This document shows, piece after piece, positions 47,017 to 56,152 of a stretch of 64,000 nucleotides of DNA. The stretch is taken from the NCBI GenBank assembly GCA_902583075.1, contig CACHUN010000003.1, forward strand, positions 186,001 to 250,000, in the 5' to 3' direction. This DNA comes from an uncultured Pelagibacteraceae bacterium (GTDB lineage Bacteria > Pseudomonadota > Alphaproteobacteria > Pelagibacterales > Pelagibacteraceae). The notes below the pieces were generated by a model. It did not search any database. It saw nothing but the letters and a program-made list of their open reading frames with translations, and had not been told where the DNA came from. Made by a program: the position numbers and the translations under genes. How positions within the stretch are numbered: the stretch's first letter is position 1; every line of letters starts with the position of its first letter.

Positions 47017-47961
47017 TTAGCTGTACATGCCTTCTTTTACTTTAATCATTTTGTACATAAGGTCATTTAATGGTGTGGATATACCATGTTTTTTTCCTAT
47101 TTTAGATACGGCGCCACTTATGAAATCAATTTCAGTTTTTCTTTTATAAAGCACATCAAAAGCCATTGAAGACTTATTTGTTTGTTTTGAGTCAACAATT
47201 TTATTAAACATAAATAAACATTCTTTTTCAGAAACATTAACACCATCTGCTAAAGCAACGTCTCTTGTTTCTAATATTATCTCTTTTCCTAAACTTCTAG
47301 AAACATCGTTGGCATTATTATTTATGTAAAGATCAGTATGATGTAGATCAAAAATAGCTGAAAGTGGTCCTATTGCGGTTAAAGCAAAAAGTTTCATCCA
47401 TTTTCTTTTTTTTACATCCTCAGCTGCAATCATTTCTAAATTATGAGCAGTAAAGGTGTCTGCAATTTCGGTTATTCTATCTGTTATCCCACCATCATAT
47501 TCTCCAATCCAAGAGGGTAGAGCAGCATGATTCATAATATGACCAGGGCCTAAGATATTTGATGCTTGAGTTGTTGTTCCTCCAATTACTTTTTCATCAC
47601 CAACAATACTTTTAATTATAGCTTCATGTCCAATTCCATTTTGAAAAGACATAAAAACTGTTTTATCGTTAATAATGTTTTTAATACTTTTTAAAGCAGG
47701 TTCTAGAGCTGTTGCTTTACACATGACTATCACAGCATCAACTTTTCCAATTGTGGAGGGATCTGATGTTGCTGGTACTTTTATAAATCTATCACCACCA
47801 TGACCATCCATTTTTAGACCATTTTTATTTATTTCATCAACATGCTCTTTCCAAACGTCAATGAGCGTTACATTTAGACCTTTTTCCGCTAGTAGGCCTC
47901 CGAATAGACAACCCATTGCCCCTGCACCAAGAACTGCAACTTTTAAGTCTTTATTATTCAT
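47017..47961 (-). CDS. Ketopantoate reductase-like protein (PanE/ApbA family)
   Basis: This 314-residue protein has the NADP-binding AVLGAGAMGCLFGGLLAEKG, the substrate-side SFQNGIGHE and the lysine-containing KRKWMKLFALTAIGPLSA. These are the PanE/ApbA family patterns. The ATG at 47961 is chosen over an in-frame TTG at 47973. It heads a minus-strand unit and is divergent from the DUF1907 gene by 61 bases. A PanB-like gene lies just beyond. True pantoate synthesis is not certain because that PanB-like protein lacks key ligands. Other 2-oxo acid reductions are possible. Confidence 0.82.
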   Translation of the reverse strand: MNNKDLKVAVLGAGAMGCLFGGLLAEKGLNVTLIDVWKEHVDEINKNGLKMDGHGGDRFIKVPATSDPSTIGKVDAVIVMCKATALEPALKSIKNIINDKTVFMSFQNGIGHEAIIKSIVGDEKVIGGTTTQASNILGPGHIMNHAALPSWIGEYDGGITDRITEIADTFTAHNLEMIAAEDVKKRKWMKLFALTAIGPLSAIFDLHHTDLYINNNANDVSRSLGKEIILETRDVALADGVNVSEKECLFMFNKIVDSKQTNKSSMAFDVLYKRKTEIDFISGAVSKIGKKHGISTPLNDLMYKMIKVKEGMYS

Positions 47962-48022
47962 TTTTAAAATCAAAATATATTTATGTAAAAAAATTATGCA
48001 ATATATTATGTAACTAATTTAT

Positions 48023-48991
48023 ATGGAATTAAAAATAGAAAAAGGAATTTTCAAAAAATTTAAGTTAGAAGAAATATCAAACGCACTAGAAAAAGGTCTG
48101 TCAAAGAATTATGACATTGTAAAAGCAGAAGTAATTGATTGTCCAAATTTAAGAAAATGGGATTGTCCATCTGAAGGTATGAGTGGCAACCAAAGGATAA
48201 TCGATGTTGGAGGAGAGCCTTACATGCATGATCCTAAATATCTTGGAACTGAATTTGATTATTCAGAAATTTCAAAAATGATTGGATCAGAAAGATCCTA
48301 CGCGCTTGGTGCAGGATCTGGAGCAATGTCTTGCCTCGATGGACACTGTGGAGAATTGGTTATAAATGAAAACTTTATCACAAAAGAAAATAAATCTTTA
48401 ATTGCTAGAGTAGGAAAAGATAAAGAATGCATAGTAGAGGACTATACCACAAGCAAACATGGTGGGCTAGGTAATGTTTATTATTCCGATGGAGTTAAAG
48501 GAAAAGTTATATATTTAAAAATAAAAAAAAGAACTGGAAAACAAGGTTCATTACCTCAATCAATAAGAACAGCACTTTCAGAAAATCTTAAAATTGGGAA
48601 TAAAGATCATATTGCTCTTGCTGGTGTATTTAGAGTTTTGAATGGAAAAATAAGATCACACATACAACCAGATTATAAGGATATAAAACATGAATATTAT
48701 AATCCAAGTTTGATGAAATGCACAAAAGATTTTCTACAATTTTATGAGCCTGTTGGACCAAAATTACAATGCTATACTGTTTTATGGACTGGTGATCCAA
48801 CGGGGGGAGAATTAAATTTAAGGGAGTCTGGTGAGCATACTCACTTTCACTCATATGAGCACAAGAATGATGCTGGACATTACCATTTTGACGTATCTCC
48901 AGATGAAATTGAATATGAAGGATACTTTAATATTGCACAAGAAGTACATAGAGTGAATAATATCTATAAAGAATTAAAAAATATAATATGA
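48023..48991 (+). CDS. DUF1907 protein (C11orf54/PTD012-like hydrolase)
   Basis: The 322-residue protein matches DUF1907, whose human member C11orf54 is a zinc protein with ester-hydrolase activity in vitro. The histidine-rich site is visible: H272, H274 and H276 in EHTHFH, then H286 and H288 in GHYHFD. The N-terminal RKWDCP and IDVGGEPYMHDP blocks and the GAGSGAM segment also fit. It overlaps the PanB-like gene by 4 bases, so they form a coupled pair. A bacterial role is not established. Context suggests hydrolysis of a lactone or ester in the local pathway. Confidence 0.8.
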   Translation: MELKIEKGIFKKFKLEEISNALEKGLSKNYDIVKAEVIDCPNLRKWDCPSEGMSGNQRIIDVGGEPYMHDPKYLGTEFDYSEISKMIGSERSYALGAGSGAMSCLDGHCGELVINENFITKENKSLIARVGKDKECIVEDYTTSKHGGLGNVYYSDGVKGKVIYLKIKKRTGKQGSLPQSIRTALSENLKIGNKDHIALAGVFRVLNGKIRSHIQPDYKDIKHEYYNPSLMKCTKDFLQFYEPVGPKLQCYTVLWTGDPTGGELNLRESGEHTHFHSYEHKNDAGHYHFDVSPDEIEYEGYFNIAQEVHRVNNIYKELKNII

Positions 48992-49803
48992 AAAAAATTT
49001 ATACTTGGGCTGCTCAACCTGCTAACAGAAATCTTACAGTTGATGATCTTAAAAAAGCAAAAGGAAAAAAAAAATTTACTCAAGTCACAGCTAATACAAT
49101 AGATGAAGCTGAGGCTGCAGAGAAGGCTGGATTTGACATGATAATCTGCAATGCTTTTAATGTAAAACAGGTGAAAGAGGGATCAAAGAATCTTTTTTTA
49201 ACTGCTGCGCTAGTATTAAATAAGTTTGTCACTTCAGAAGATATAATGAGAGGAGCGTTTGAAGCCTTAGAAAATGGAGCTGATGCTGTCATGACACCTA
49301 GAAGTATGAAAATAGTAGAGATGTTGGCTAATGAAGATGTTCCAGTTATGGGACATCTTGGTTTAGTTCCGAGAAAATCTACATGGATTGGTGGTTTAAG
49401 AGCAGTAGGAAAAAATAGCGAAGAGGCACATGAGCTTTTTTTAAAATTCAAAAGATTAGAGAATGCGGGAGCTTTTTCTGCTGAATGTGAGGTTATCCCA
49501 GAAAATGTAATGGGAGAAATCTCTAAAAGAACAAATATAGTAACAGTTTCTTTAGGTTCAGGAAAAAAAGCAGATGTAATGTATTTGTTCATGGAAGATA
49601 TATGTGGAGATACTTTAAATCCTCCAAGACATTCAAAAGCTTATGGAAATTTATTAAAATTAAAAAATGAAATAAAAATTGAGAGAGTTCGAGCTCTTAA
49701 GGCATTCAAAAAAGATTCTATGGCAGGAAAATTTCCAGGAAAAAAACAATCTTCAAATTTAAATAAAAAAGAGTTCGAGTCTTTTCTTGATAAGCTTGAT
49801 TAA
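48988..49803 (+). CDS. PanB-superfamily protein with altered active site (ketopantoate hydroxymethyltransferase-like)
   Basis: This 271-residue protein resembles 3-methyl-2-oxobutanoate hydroxymethyltransferase: an N-terminal VTANTIDEAEAAEKAGFD barrel segment, GHLGLVPRKSTWIGGLRAVG, and ECEVIPENV. By-eye alignment to E. coli PanB shows the retained catalytic Glu (E156). The metal-binding Asp of the GDS motif is replaced by ICNA, and the second Asp (ADLPF) and the Glu of VKIEG are also replaced. It may therefore use another chemistry of the PEP mutase/PanB barrel group. It is coupled to the DUF1907 gene and convergent with the aldolase. Confidence 0.7.
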   Translation: MKKIYTWAAQPANRNLTVDDLKKAKGKKKFTQVTANTIDEAEAAEKAGFDMIICNAFNVKQVKEGSKNLFLTAALVLNKFVTSEDIMRGAFEALENGADAVMTPRSMKIVEMLANEDVPVMGHLGLVPRKSTWIGGLRAVGKNSEEAHELFLKFKRLENAGAFSAECEVIPENVMGEISKRTNIVTVSLGSGKKADVMYLFMEDICGDTLNPPRHSKAYGNLLKLKNEIKIERVRALKAFKKDSMAGKFPGKKQSSNLNKKEFESFLDKLD

Positions 49804-50591
49804 TAAGTTTCAGATTCTTTTTTGCTTATTGAGCCTTTCATTTTTTCAACAATTGCCTTAGCTCCAGCACTCATTGCTCTTTGATCTGCTCCAATAGTTA
49901 CAAAGTTAAATCCTTTATCGATCATTTTTTGTGCATACTCAGGTGTTCCATTATGAATTCCTGCAAAAATATTATTTTTTTTGGCATGCTCTAGTATTCT
50001 TAATATTTCTGAATAAGCTTTTGTATCCTCTGCTCTGTCAAACCCAGGTTTTTCTCCAATTGCTAAACTTAAATCAGCTGGACCAATATATATTCCATCT
50101 ACACCATCTGTAGACATGATCTCATCTAATTTATCTAAAGACTCTTTGGTCTCAATCATAGCTAACTTTAAAATTTCATCATTTGCATGATCGGCATAAT
50201 CAGCTCCACCATAAATCAATCCTCTAACGGGACCAAAACTTCTATATCCTCTTGGAGGGTACATGCAGGCTTGTACAAATTTCTCTGCTTCTTCTTTATT
50301 GCTTACCATAGGACATATAATTCCATAACAACCAGCGTCTAAAATTTTCATGATTTGGCCTGACTCATTCCAATTTACTCTTGCAAGAGGAGTTACATCA
50401 GTTGATGAAATAGTTTGAAGCATCGGAAGCGCATTTGTGTAATCTACAAGTCCATGCTGCATATCTACTGTCAGAGAATCCCACCCTTGATGCGCCATAA
50501 CTTCTGCTGATACAGTGCTTGGAATTTGTAACCAACCATTTACTACAGGCTTGCCTTCAGCCATCATTTGTTTGACTTTATTTTTTCTCAT
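49800..50591 (-). CDS. HpaI/HpcH-family class II 2-keto-3-deoxy acid aldolase
   Basis: The 263-residue protein has the aldolase motifs VDMQHGLVDY, PLARVNW, a metal-binding MIETKESLDKLDEI glutamate and YIGPADLSLAIG aspartate. The family cleaves 2-keto-3-deoxy sugar acids to pyruvate and an aldehyde with a divalent metal. It shares one base with the downstream end of the aldehyde dehydrogenase gene. An aldolase-plus-dehydrogenase pair would turn a 2-keto-3-deoxy acid into pyruvate and an acid. RhmA/GarL-type activity is plausible given the RhmD-like gene at 60410. Confidence 0.85.
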   Translation of the reverse strand: MRKNKVKQMMAEGKPVVNGWLQIPSTVSAEVMAHQGWDSLTVDMQHGLVDYTNALPMLQTISSTDVTPLARVNWNESGQIMKILDAGCYGIICPMVSNKEEAEKFVQACMYPPRGYRSFGPVRGLIYGGADYADHANDEILKLAMIETKESLDKLDEIMSTDGVDGIYIGPADLSLAIGEKPGFDRAEDTKAYSEILRILEHAKKNNIFAGIHNGTPEYAQKMIDKGFNFVTIGADQRAMSAGAKAIVEKMKGSISKKESETY

Positions 50592-52033
50592 TAATAATTG
50601 AGACCGAAGTGAGTGTACTTAACGTTCAAATAATCTTTTATAGCCATAGAGCCACCTTCTCTTCCATAGCCTGTCTGTTTTATTCCTCCAAAAGGCACTT
50701 CAGCAAAAGCAATTGTTGGATGGTTTACTGCACATGTTCCAGTTTCCATTTTTTCTGAGACTTTGTGCGCTTTTTCTAAAGAATTAGTGTAGATATAGCT
50801 CGCTAAACCAAGGTCATTATCATTTGCTCTTTCCACAACTTCATCTGTGTCTTTAAAAGTAAGCAATGGAACTAGAGGTCCGAATGGCTCTTCTTTAGCA
50901 ATTGTAAAATTATCTTTAACATTGTCAAAAATTGTTGGTTCGTAAAAATAACCTTTATTAAAACCAGCTGGTCTTTTTCCACCACATAAAACTGTTGCAC
51001 CTTCACTTTTAGTTTTTTCTACTAATGCCTCTATTTCATTTAATCTTTTTTCTGTTGTTAAAGGTCCTAGAATTGTATCTTCATCCATTCCGTTACCAAC
51101 TTTAAGCTTAGTGACTTTTTCAACTAATGTTTTAGCAAATTCATCTTTTTTACTTTCATGAATATAAAATCTTGCAGGTGATATACAAACTTGACCATTA
51201 TTTCTAAATTTAGCAGTGATTGCCATGTCGGTTACTTTATTAATATCTACGTCGTCAAAAACAATGAAAGGTGAGTGGCCACTTAATTCCATTGTAACTC
51301 TTTGGACTTTTTCAGCAGCTTGTTTTAAAATTAGTTTTCCAACTCTTGTTGAACCTGTAATAGAAACTTTTTTCACTATATCAGATGATATTAATTGAGA
51401 TGAGATTTTAGCTGGATCACCAGATAATAAATTTACTACTCCTGGAGGAACGCCCGCATCATTTATTATATTCATAAGTTCCATTACACTACCTGGAGTA
51501 ATCACATCAGGCTTACAAATTACTGAACATCCTGCAGCTAAAGCAGTGGAAATTTTTCTTGAGGACAAAACTATTGGAAAGTTCCATGGTATTAATCCAG
51601 CAACAACTCCAACTGGCTCATATTTTACATACATTCTTGTATGTTCAAATCTACTTTCAACTATCTGACCATAAATTCTTTTTGTTTCTTCTGAGTTCCA
51701 TTCAAAAATATCTGCAGCTCCTCCAACTTCACCTTTTGCTTCTGATAGTGGCTTTCCAACTTCTAATGTTAACCACTTAGCCAAAACATCAGTTCTCTCT
51801 CTCATAAGGTCGGCAATTTTTCTTATAATTTTTGATCTTTGCCAAGGTGGAGTATTTCTCCAAACTTCTAGACCTTTTTCTGCAGACTTAAGTGCTTTGT
51901 TTACATCTTCTTCACCTGCTTTAGATGCCTTGCCTAAAACTTCTTCTGTTGCAGGATTTAAAACATCATAAGTTTCATTATTTTGTGATGCTTGCCATTT
52001 GCCATCAATGAATTGTCCAAATTTGCTATACAT
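50591..52033 (-). CDS. NAD(P)-dependent aldehyde dehydrogenase
   Basis: This 480-residue enzyme has the cofactor-binding GLIPWNFPIVLSSRKI and SITGSTRVG motifs, the general-base Glu in VTMELSGHSP and the catalytic Cys283 in NNGQVCIS. It groups by eye with succinate-semialdehyde, lactaldehyde or 2,5-dioxovalerate dehydrogenases. It is the first gene of a two-gene unit with the aldolase, so the aldolase's aldehyde product is the likely substrate. It is divergent from the iolD-like gene by 55 bases. Confidence 0.88.
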   Translation of the reverse strand: MYSKFGQFIDGKWQASQNNETYDVLNPATEEVLGKASKAGEEDVNKALKSAEKGLEVWRNTPPWQRSKIIRKIADLMRERTDVLAKWLTLEVGKPLSEAKGEVGGAADIFEWNSEETKRIYGQIVESRFEHTRMYVKYEPVGVVAGLIPWNFPIVLSSRKISTALAAGCSVICKPDVITPGSVMELMNIINDAGVPPGVVNLLSGDPAKISSQLISSDIVKKVSITGSTRVGKLILKQAAEKVQRVTMELSGHSPFIVFDDVDINKVTDMAITAKFRNNGQVCISPARFYIHESKKDEFAKTLVEKVTKLKVGNGMDEDTILGPLTTEKRLNEIEALVEKTKSEGATVLCGGKRPAGFNKGYFYEPTIFDNVKDNFTIAKEEPFGPLVPLLTFKDTDEVVERANDNDLGLASYIYTNSLEKAHKVSEKMETGTCAVNHPTIAFAEVPFGGIKQTGYGREGGSMAIKDYLNVKYTHFGLNY

Positions 52034-52088
52034 AATTTTTATTTTGTGGTTTATTAGTTGAATATTTGAGGAGAATATAACTAGAAAA

Positions 52089-53933
52089 ATGAAAAAAATA
52101 AAGCTTACTTGCGCTCATGCCTTAGTTAAACACTTAATTGCTCAGAAAATCTATATAGATGCTAAGGTTGAACCTTTGTTTCCAGGAGCTTTTGGTATTT
52201 TTGGACATGGAAATGTAGCATGTATTGGACAAGCTTTAGAGGAAAATAAAGACAAACTTCCAACATTTAGAGGTCATCACGAACAAAATATGGCTTTAAC
52301 AGGTGTTGCTTATGCAAGAGCTAAAAGAAGAAAGCAAATTTTTATTGCAACAAGTTCGGTTGGACCAGGATCTACTAATCTTGTTACAGCATCAGCAGTA
52401 GCTATGAGTAATAGATTGCCAATTTTATTTTTACCTGGAGACACTTACGCAAATAGAATGCCAGATCCAGTTTTGCAACAGGTTGAACACTTTTCAAATC
52501 CAGGAATGACAGCTAACGACTCATTTAAACCAGTTACAAAATATTTTGATAGAATTACAAGACCAGAGCAAATATTACAGTCACTTCCTCAAGCAATTCA
52601 AACCATGTTAGATCCAGCAGAGTGCGGTCCCGCATGTTTATCTTTATGCCAAGATGTACAAGGAGAAACATTTGAATATCCGGAAGAATTTTTTAAAGAA
52701 AGAATTCATAATATTAGAAGACCTAGACCTGACGATTTTCAAATAAAACAAGCAGTGGAAAAAATTAAAAATTCTAAAAACCCAATTATAATTTCAGGTG
52801 GAGGAGTATTTTATTCTGATGCCATGGATGAATTAGGAAATTTTGCAGTTAAACATAATATACCAGTTACTCAAACAGTTATGGGATACTCAACAATGAA
52901 AAAGGATCACTCTCATTTTGTAGGACCAATAGGGGGACTTGGAGGAAAGGCTGCAAATAATTTAGCTAAAGAGACTGATTTAGCAATTTGTATTGGTACA
53001 AAATTAGCTGACTTTACAACTGGATCATGGGCAAATTTTGAAAATCCAAATTTTAATCTAGTTTCAATCAATATTGCTAGACATGATGCCAATAAACATT
53101 TAGCAGAAGCAGTTATTGGAGATGCAAAAGTATCATTAATAGAATTATCAAATGCATTAGGAGATTGGAGATCATCTGATAGTTGGCATAAAAAATCACA
53201 AGATGAGCTTAATTCTTGGAATGAATATATAGATAAAGCGAGTGGTCCAACTAATCAAAAATTACCAAGTTATGCTCATACTGTTGGAGCAATTTATAGG
53301 AATTCAGATCCAACTGATATAGCTGTTACAGCAGCTGGAGGTTTAGTCGGAGAAGTTGTTCAAGTTTGGCGGCCAAAAGAGTTAAATACACATGAGACAG
53401 AATGGGGATTTAGCTGCATGAGTTATGAAATTTCTGGTGCCCTTGGAATTAAAATGGCAAACCCAGATAAAGATGTCATTGCATTTGTAGGCGATGGTTC
53501 ATATTTATTAAACAATTCTGATATATATTCTTCAGTATTAACGAATAACAAATTAATAATTATCCTGTGTGATAATGGAGGTCATGCTGTTATAAATAGA
53601 CTTCAATTGTTCAAGGGTGGAAAAGAATTTAATTGTTTATTTAATTCATCAAATGTTCAAAATTTAAAAGAAATTAATTTTGTTCAACATGCAGCGAGTA
53701 TGGGGGCAAAATCAGAACATGTTTCTAGTATTTCAGAATTAGAAGAGGCATTTAAAAGAGCAAAACAATCAGATGTAACTTATGTTATATCAATTAAAAC
53801 ACATAGTTATGAATGGCTTGAGGGATCTGCTTATTGGGAAAGTCCTACGCTTGAAATACCAACATCAAAAGAAAATGAAGAAGCATTAAAACTCCACAAA
53901 GAAGGAAAATCAAAACAAAGACAAGGTGTTTAA
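52089..53933 (+). CDS. iolD: IolD-like ThDP-dependent trihydroxycyclohexane-1,2-dione hydrolase
   Basis: IolD opens the ring of the dione made by IolE, giving 5-deoxy-glucuronate. The 614-residue product has the ThDP domain order of the acetolactate synthase superfamily. The conserved Glu is in FRGHHEQNMA, and the ThDP-binding GDGS motif is at residues 468-471, followed by LCDNGG. The N-terminal LFPGAFGIFGHGNVACIGQAL is characteristic of IolD. No IolB (next step) is seen. It starts a long plus-strand run through the transporter genes. Confidence 0.88.
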   Translation: MKKIKLTCAHALVKHLIAQKIYIDAKVEPLFPGAFGIFGHGNVACIGQALEENKDKLPTFRGHHEQNMALTGVAYARAKRRKQIFIATSSVGPGSTNLVTASAVAMSNRLPILFLPGDTYANRMPDPVLQQVEHFSNPGMTANDSFKPVTKYFDRITRPEQILQSLPQAIQTMLDPAECGPACLSLCQDVQGETFEYPEEFFKERIHNIRRPRPDDFQIKQAVEKIKNSKNPIIISGGGVFYSDAMDELGNFAVKHNIPVTQTVMGYSTMKKDHSHFVGPIGGLGGKAANNLAKETDLAICIGTKLADFTTGSWANFENPNFNLVSINIARHDANKHLAEAVIGDAKVSLIELSNALGDWRSSDSWHKKSQDELNSWNEYIDKASGPTNQKLPSYAHTVGAIYRNSDPTDIAVTAAGGLVGEVVQVWRPKELNTHETEWGFSCMSYEISGALGIKMANPDKDVIAFVGDGSYLLNNSDIYSSVLTNNKLIIILCDNGGHAVINRLQLFKGGKEFNCLFNSSNVQNLKEINFVQHAASMGAKSEHVSSISELEEAFKRAKQSDVTYVISIKTHSYEWLEGSAYWESPTLEIPTSKENEEALKLHKEGKSKQRQGV

Positions 53934-53942
53934 AAACTTTTT

Positions 53943-55100
53943 ATGAATAAGGTTTTTAAAATTGGTTTAATAGGTTGTGGACATATCGCTGAAACATATT
54001 TTAGAGCTGAAAAATATTTTAATAATATTAAAATAATTAAATGTGCAGATATTAATATGAAAGCTGCAAAACGCTGTGCATTAAACTATGGAATAAAATT
54101 TTTAACTGTAAATGAACTCCTAAAAGATACAGAGGTTGAAATTATTCTAAACCTTACAATTCCAAAAGCACATTATTCAATATCTAAAAAGGCTTTAACA
54201 AATGGAAAACATGTATACTCTGAAAAGCCATTAGCAATAAATTTTAAAGATGGAAAAGATTTAATAAAATTTTCAAAGAAAAAAAAATTATATTTAGGAA
54301 ATGCTCCTGATACATTTTTGGGTGGTGGAATACAAAAGTCAAAAGAATTAGTTGAAGAAAATATAATTGGAAAAATAAAATTAGGCAATGCAGTTTTTGC
54401 TTTTCCTGGAATTGAGTCTTATCATCCTAACCCTGAACCTTGGTTTGCAAAAAATGAGGGAGGTCCTGTTATTGATATGGGACCATATTATATTACCGCT
54501 TTGGTAAATCTGTTAGGACCTGCAAAAAAAGTAAATAGCAACATCATTCAAGGTCAAAAATTTAGAACTATTGGTATAGGACCAAAAAAAGGCAAAAAAT
54601 TTAGGGTAGAATGTCCAACTACTTATTTATCTACAATTACTTTTAAAAATAACTCAGTTATAAGATTAACATTATCATTTGATGTAATAGCCCATCAAAG
54701 AAATCACATTGAATTATATGGAGAAAAGGGCTCGATGATTGTTCCTGACCCAAATATGTTCGGTGGATCAGTGTTAACCTGTAATAAATTAGGGAAAAAT
54801 TGGAAAGAATATAAGACTACAAAAATGTCTTTGGGACGTATTAATATTAGAACACAAAGTTCTAGAGCTAACGAAGCACCAACTAATGCAAATTATCGAG
54901 GAGCTGGATTATCTGAAATGGCATATTCAATTGAGAATAAAAAAAAACATTTATGTAATGGTGAGATATCTTTACATGTACTAGAAATTATAACTTCTAT
55001 TATGAAAGCAGCTAAATCTGGAAAATCTTTGTCAATTAATACTAACTGTACAAAACCAAAAAAGTTTTTAGAAATAGATGCAAAGAAATTACTTAAATAA
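53943..55100 (+). CDS. Gfo/Idh/MocA-family oxidoreductase (copy 3)
   Basis: This 385-residue dehydrogenase has a Rossmann motif IGLIGCGHIAETYF, the EKPLAINFKDG nicotinamide-site motif, and a GGPVIDMGPYYITALVNLLGP catalytic region. A Gly-rich YRGAGLSEMAYSI segment near the C-terminus is found in the sugar-oxidoreductase group. It lies 9 bases after iolD. It probably oxidises a cyclitol or sugar, but the substrate is unknown. It differs clearly from the two copies at 41-43 kb, so it is not a recent duplicate. Confidence 0.86.
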   Translation: MNKVFKIGLIGCGHIAETYFRAEKYFNNIKIIKCADINMKAAKRCALNYGIKFLTVNELLKDTEVEIILNLTIPKAHYSISKKALTNGKHVYSEKPLAINFKDGKDLIKFSKKKKLYLGNAPDTFLGGGIQKSKELVEENIIGKIKLGNAVFAFPGIESYHPNPEPWFAKNEGGPVIDMGPYYITALVNLLGPAKKVNSNIIQGQKFRTIGIGPKKGKKFRVECPTTYLSTITFKNNSVIRLTLSFDVIAHQRNHIELYGEKGSMIVPDPNMFGGSVLTCNKLGKNWKEYKTTKMSLGRINIRTQSSRANEAPTNANYRGAGLSEMAYSIENKKKHLCNGEISLHVLEIITSIMKAAKSGKSLSINTNCTKPKKFLEIDAKKLLK

Positions 55101-55107
55101 ATTGACT

Positions 55108-56130
55108 GTGAAAAAACATATAGTTATTTCTGATCCATTTCCAAGAAGATTAGATTTAATCTTTTCAAAAAAAAAACTTAAGGAATTAAAATCAAAATAC
55201 AAAATAATACCAGCTCCTAAGTTAAATAAAAAAAAATTTTATGAAAAAAATATTCATAAAGCTACTTTTATCATGGGTCAACCAGATCTGGATAAAAATC
55301 TTTTGTCAAAAGCTTCTAAGTTGAAATGTATTATAAATGTCGAAAGTAATTTTATTGATAATATTGACTATGATTATTGCTTTAAAAAAAAAATTGATGT
55401 CATTGCTACATCACCTGTTTTTTCAAAGCCAGTTGCTGAAATAGCCTTAGGCATGACTTTGTCTATATTAAGAAATATACATAATGCTCATTTTGATTTT
55501 GTAAAAGGTAAAGAAAAATATGGTTTAAAGAGTAATTTGAATGCTTCCCTTTTGGCAAACAAAAAAATTGGTTTACTTGGTTTTGGAGATTTAGCTAAGG
55601 CGCTTTACCCATTGCTGCTACCATTTACAAAACATATAAATGTTTATGACCCCTGGGTCCCAAATAAAATAATTAAAAAAGCTGGTTTTAAGTCTATTAA
55701 TTTAAATAAAATGTTTAGTGATTGTGAGATTATTTATGTTCTAGCAACTATCACAACTAAAAACAAAAATTTAATTAACAAAAAATTATTAAATAAAATG
55801 AAGCCTAAATCAGTTTTTGTTTTAATGAGTAGAGCAGAAATCGTTAATTTTGTGGACCTAAAAAAAAGAGTCAAAAAGGGAGATATATACGTTGCAACAG
55901 ATGTATTTCCTGAAGAACCTGTAAAAAAAAGTGATCCAATTAGAAAGCTTAAAAATATATTATTTTCAGCTCATAGAGCTGGAGCTTTAGAACAGGCTTT
56001 TTTTGATATGGGTGATATTGTTCTAAAAGATATGAACTTAATTTTAAAAAAAATGCCTCCAAAATTCTGCAAAAGAGCTCAAAGAAAAACGGTAAATCTG
56101 TTAGCCTCAAAACCTGTTGCAATTAACTGA
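55108..56130 (+). CDS. D-isomer-specific 2-hydroxyacid dehydrogenase-like protein
   Basis: The protein of about 340 residues has a Rossmann motif IGLLGFGDLAKAL and the catalytic residues Arg in LMSRAEIVNF, Glu in VFPEEPV and His in FSAHRAG. The start is uncertain. A GTG at 55108 after the previous stop is used, but a TTG at 55102 or an ATG at 55078 (overlapping the previous gene by 23 bases) are possible. It is Lys-rich. The substrate is unknown, although the position between a Gfo/Idh/MocA gene and the ABC transporter suggests sugar-acid metabolism. Confidence 0.75.
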   Translation: MKKHIVISDPFPRRLDLIFSKKKLKELKSKYKIIPAPKLNKKKFYEKNIHKATFIMGQPDLDKNLLSKASKLKCIINVESNFIDNIDYDYCFKKKIDVIATSPVFSKPVAEIALGMTLSILRNIHNAHFDFVKGKEKYGLKSNLNASLLANKKIGLLGFGDLAKALYPLLLPFTKHINVYDPWVPNKIIKKAGFKSINLNKMFSDCEIIYVLATITTKNKNLINKKLLNKMKPKSVFVLMSRAEIVNFVDLKKRVKKGDIYVATDVFPEEPVKKSDPIRKLKNILFSAHRAGALEQAFFDMGDIVLKDMNLILKKMPPKFCKRAQRKTVNLLASKPVAIN

Positions 56131-56152
56131 TTTTTTTATATTTTCTTCACTT

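Noticed and set aside
49080..49592. A 170-residue open frame on the minus strand opposite the PanB-like gene
   Set aside because: No family motif was seen, and the plus-strand frame has clear PanB-superfamily blocks and is coupled to the DUF1907 gene.
48988..49803. Calling this a genuine PanB with the panE-like neighbour as a pantothenate pathway
   Set aside because: The metal-binding residues of PanB are replaced, and panC and panD are not seen, so the neighbourhood is not enough to assign pantoate synthesis.
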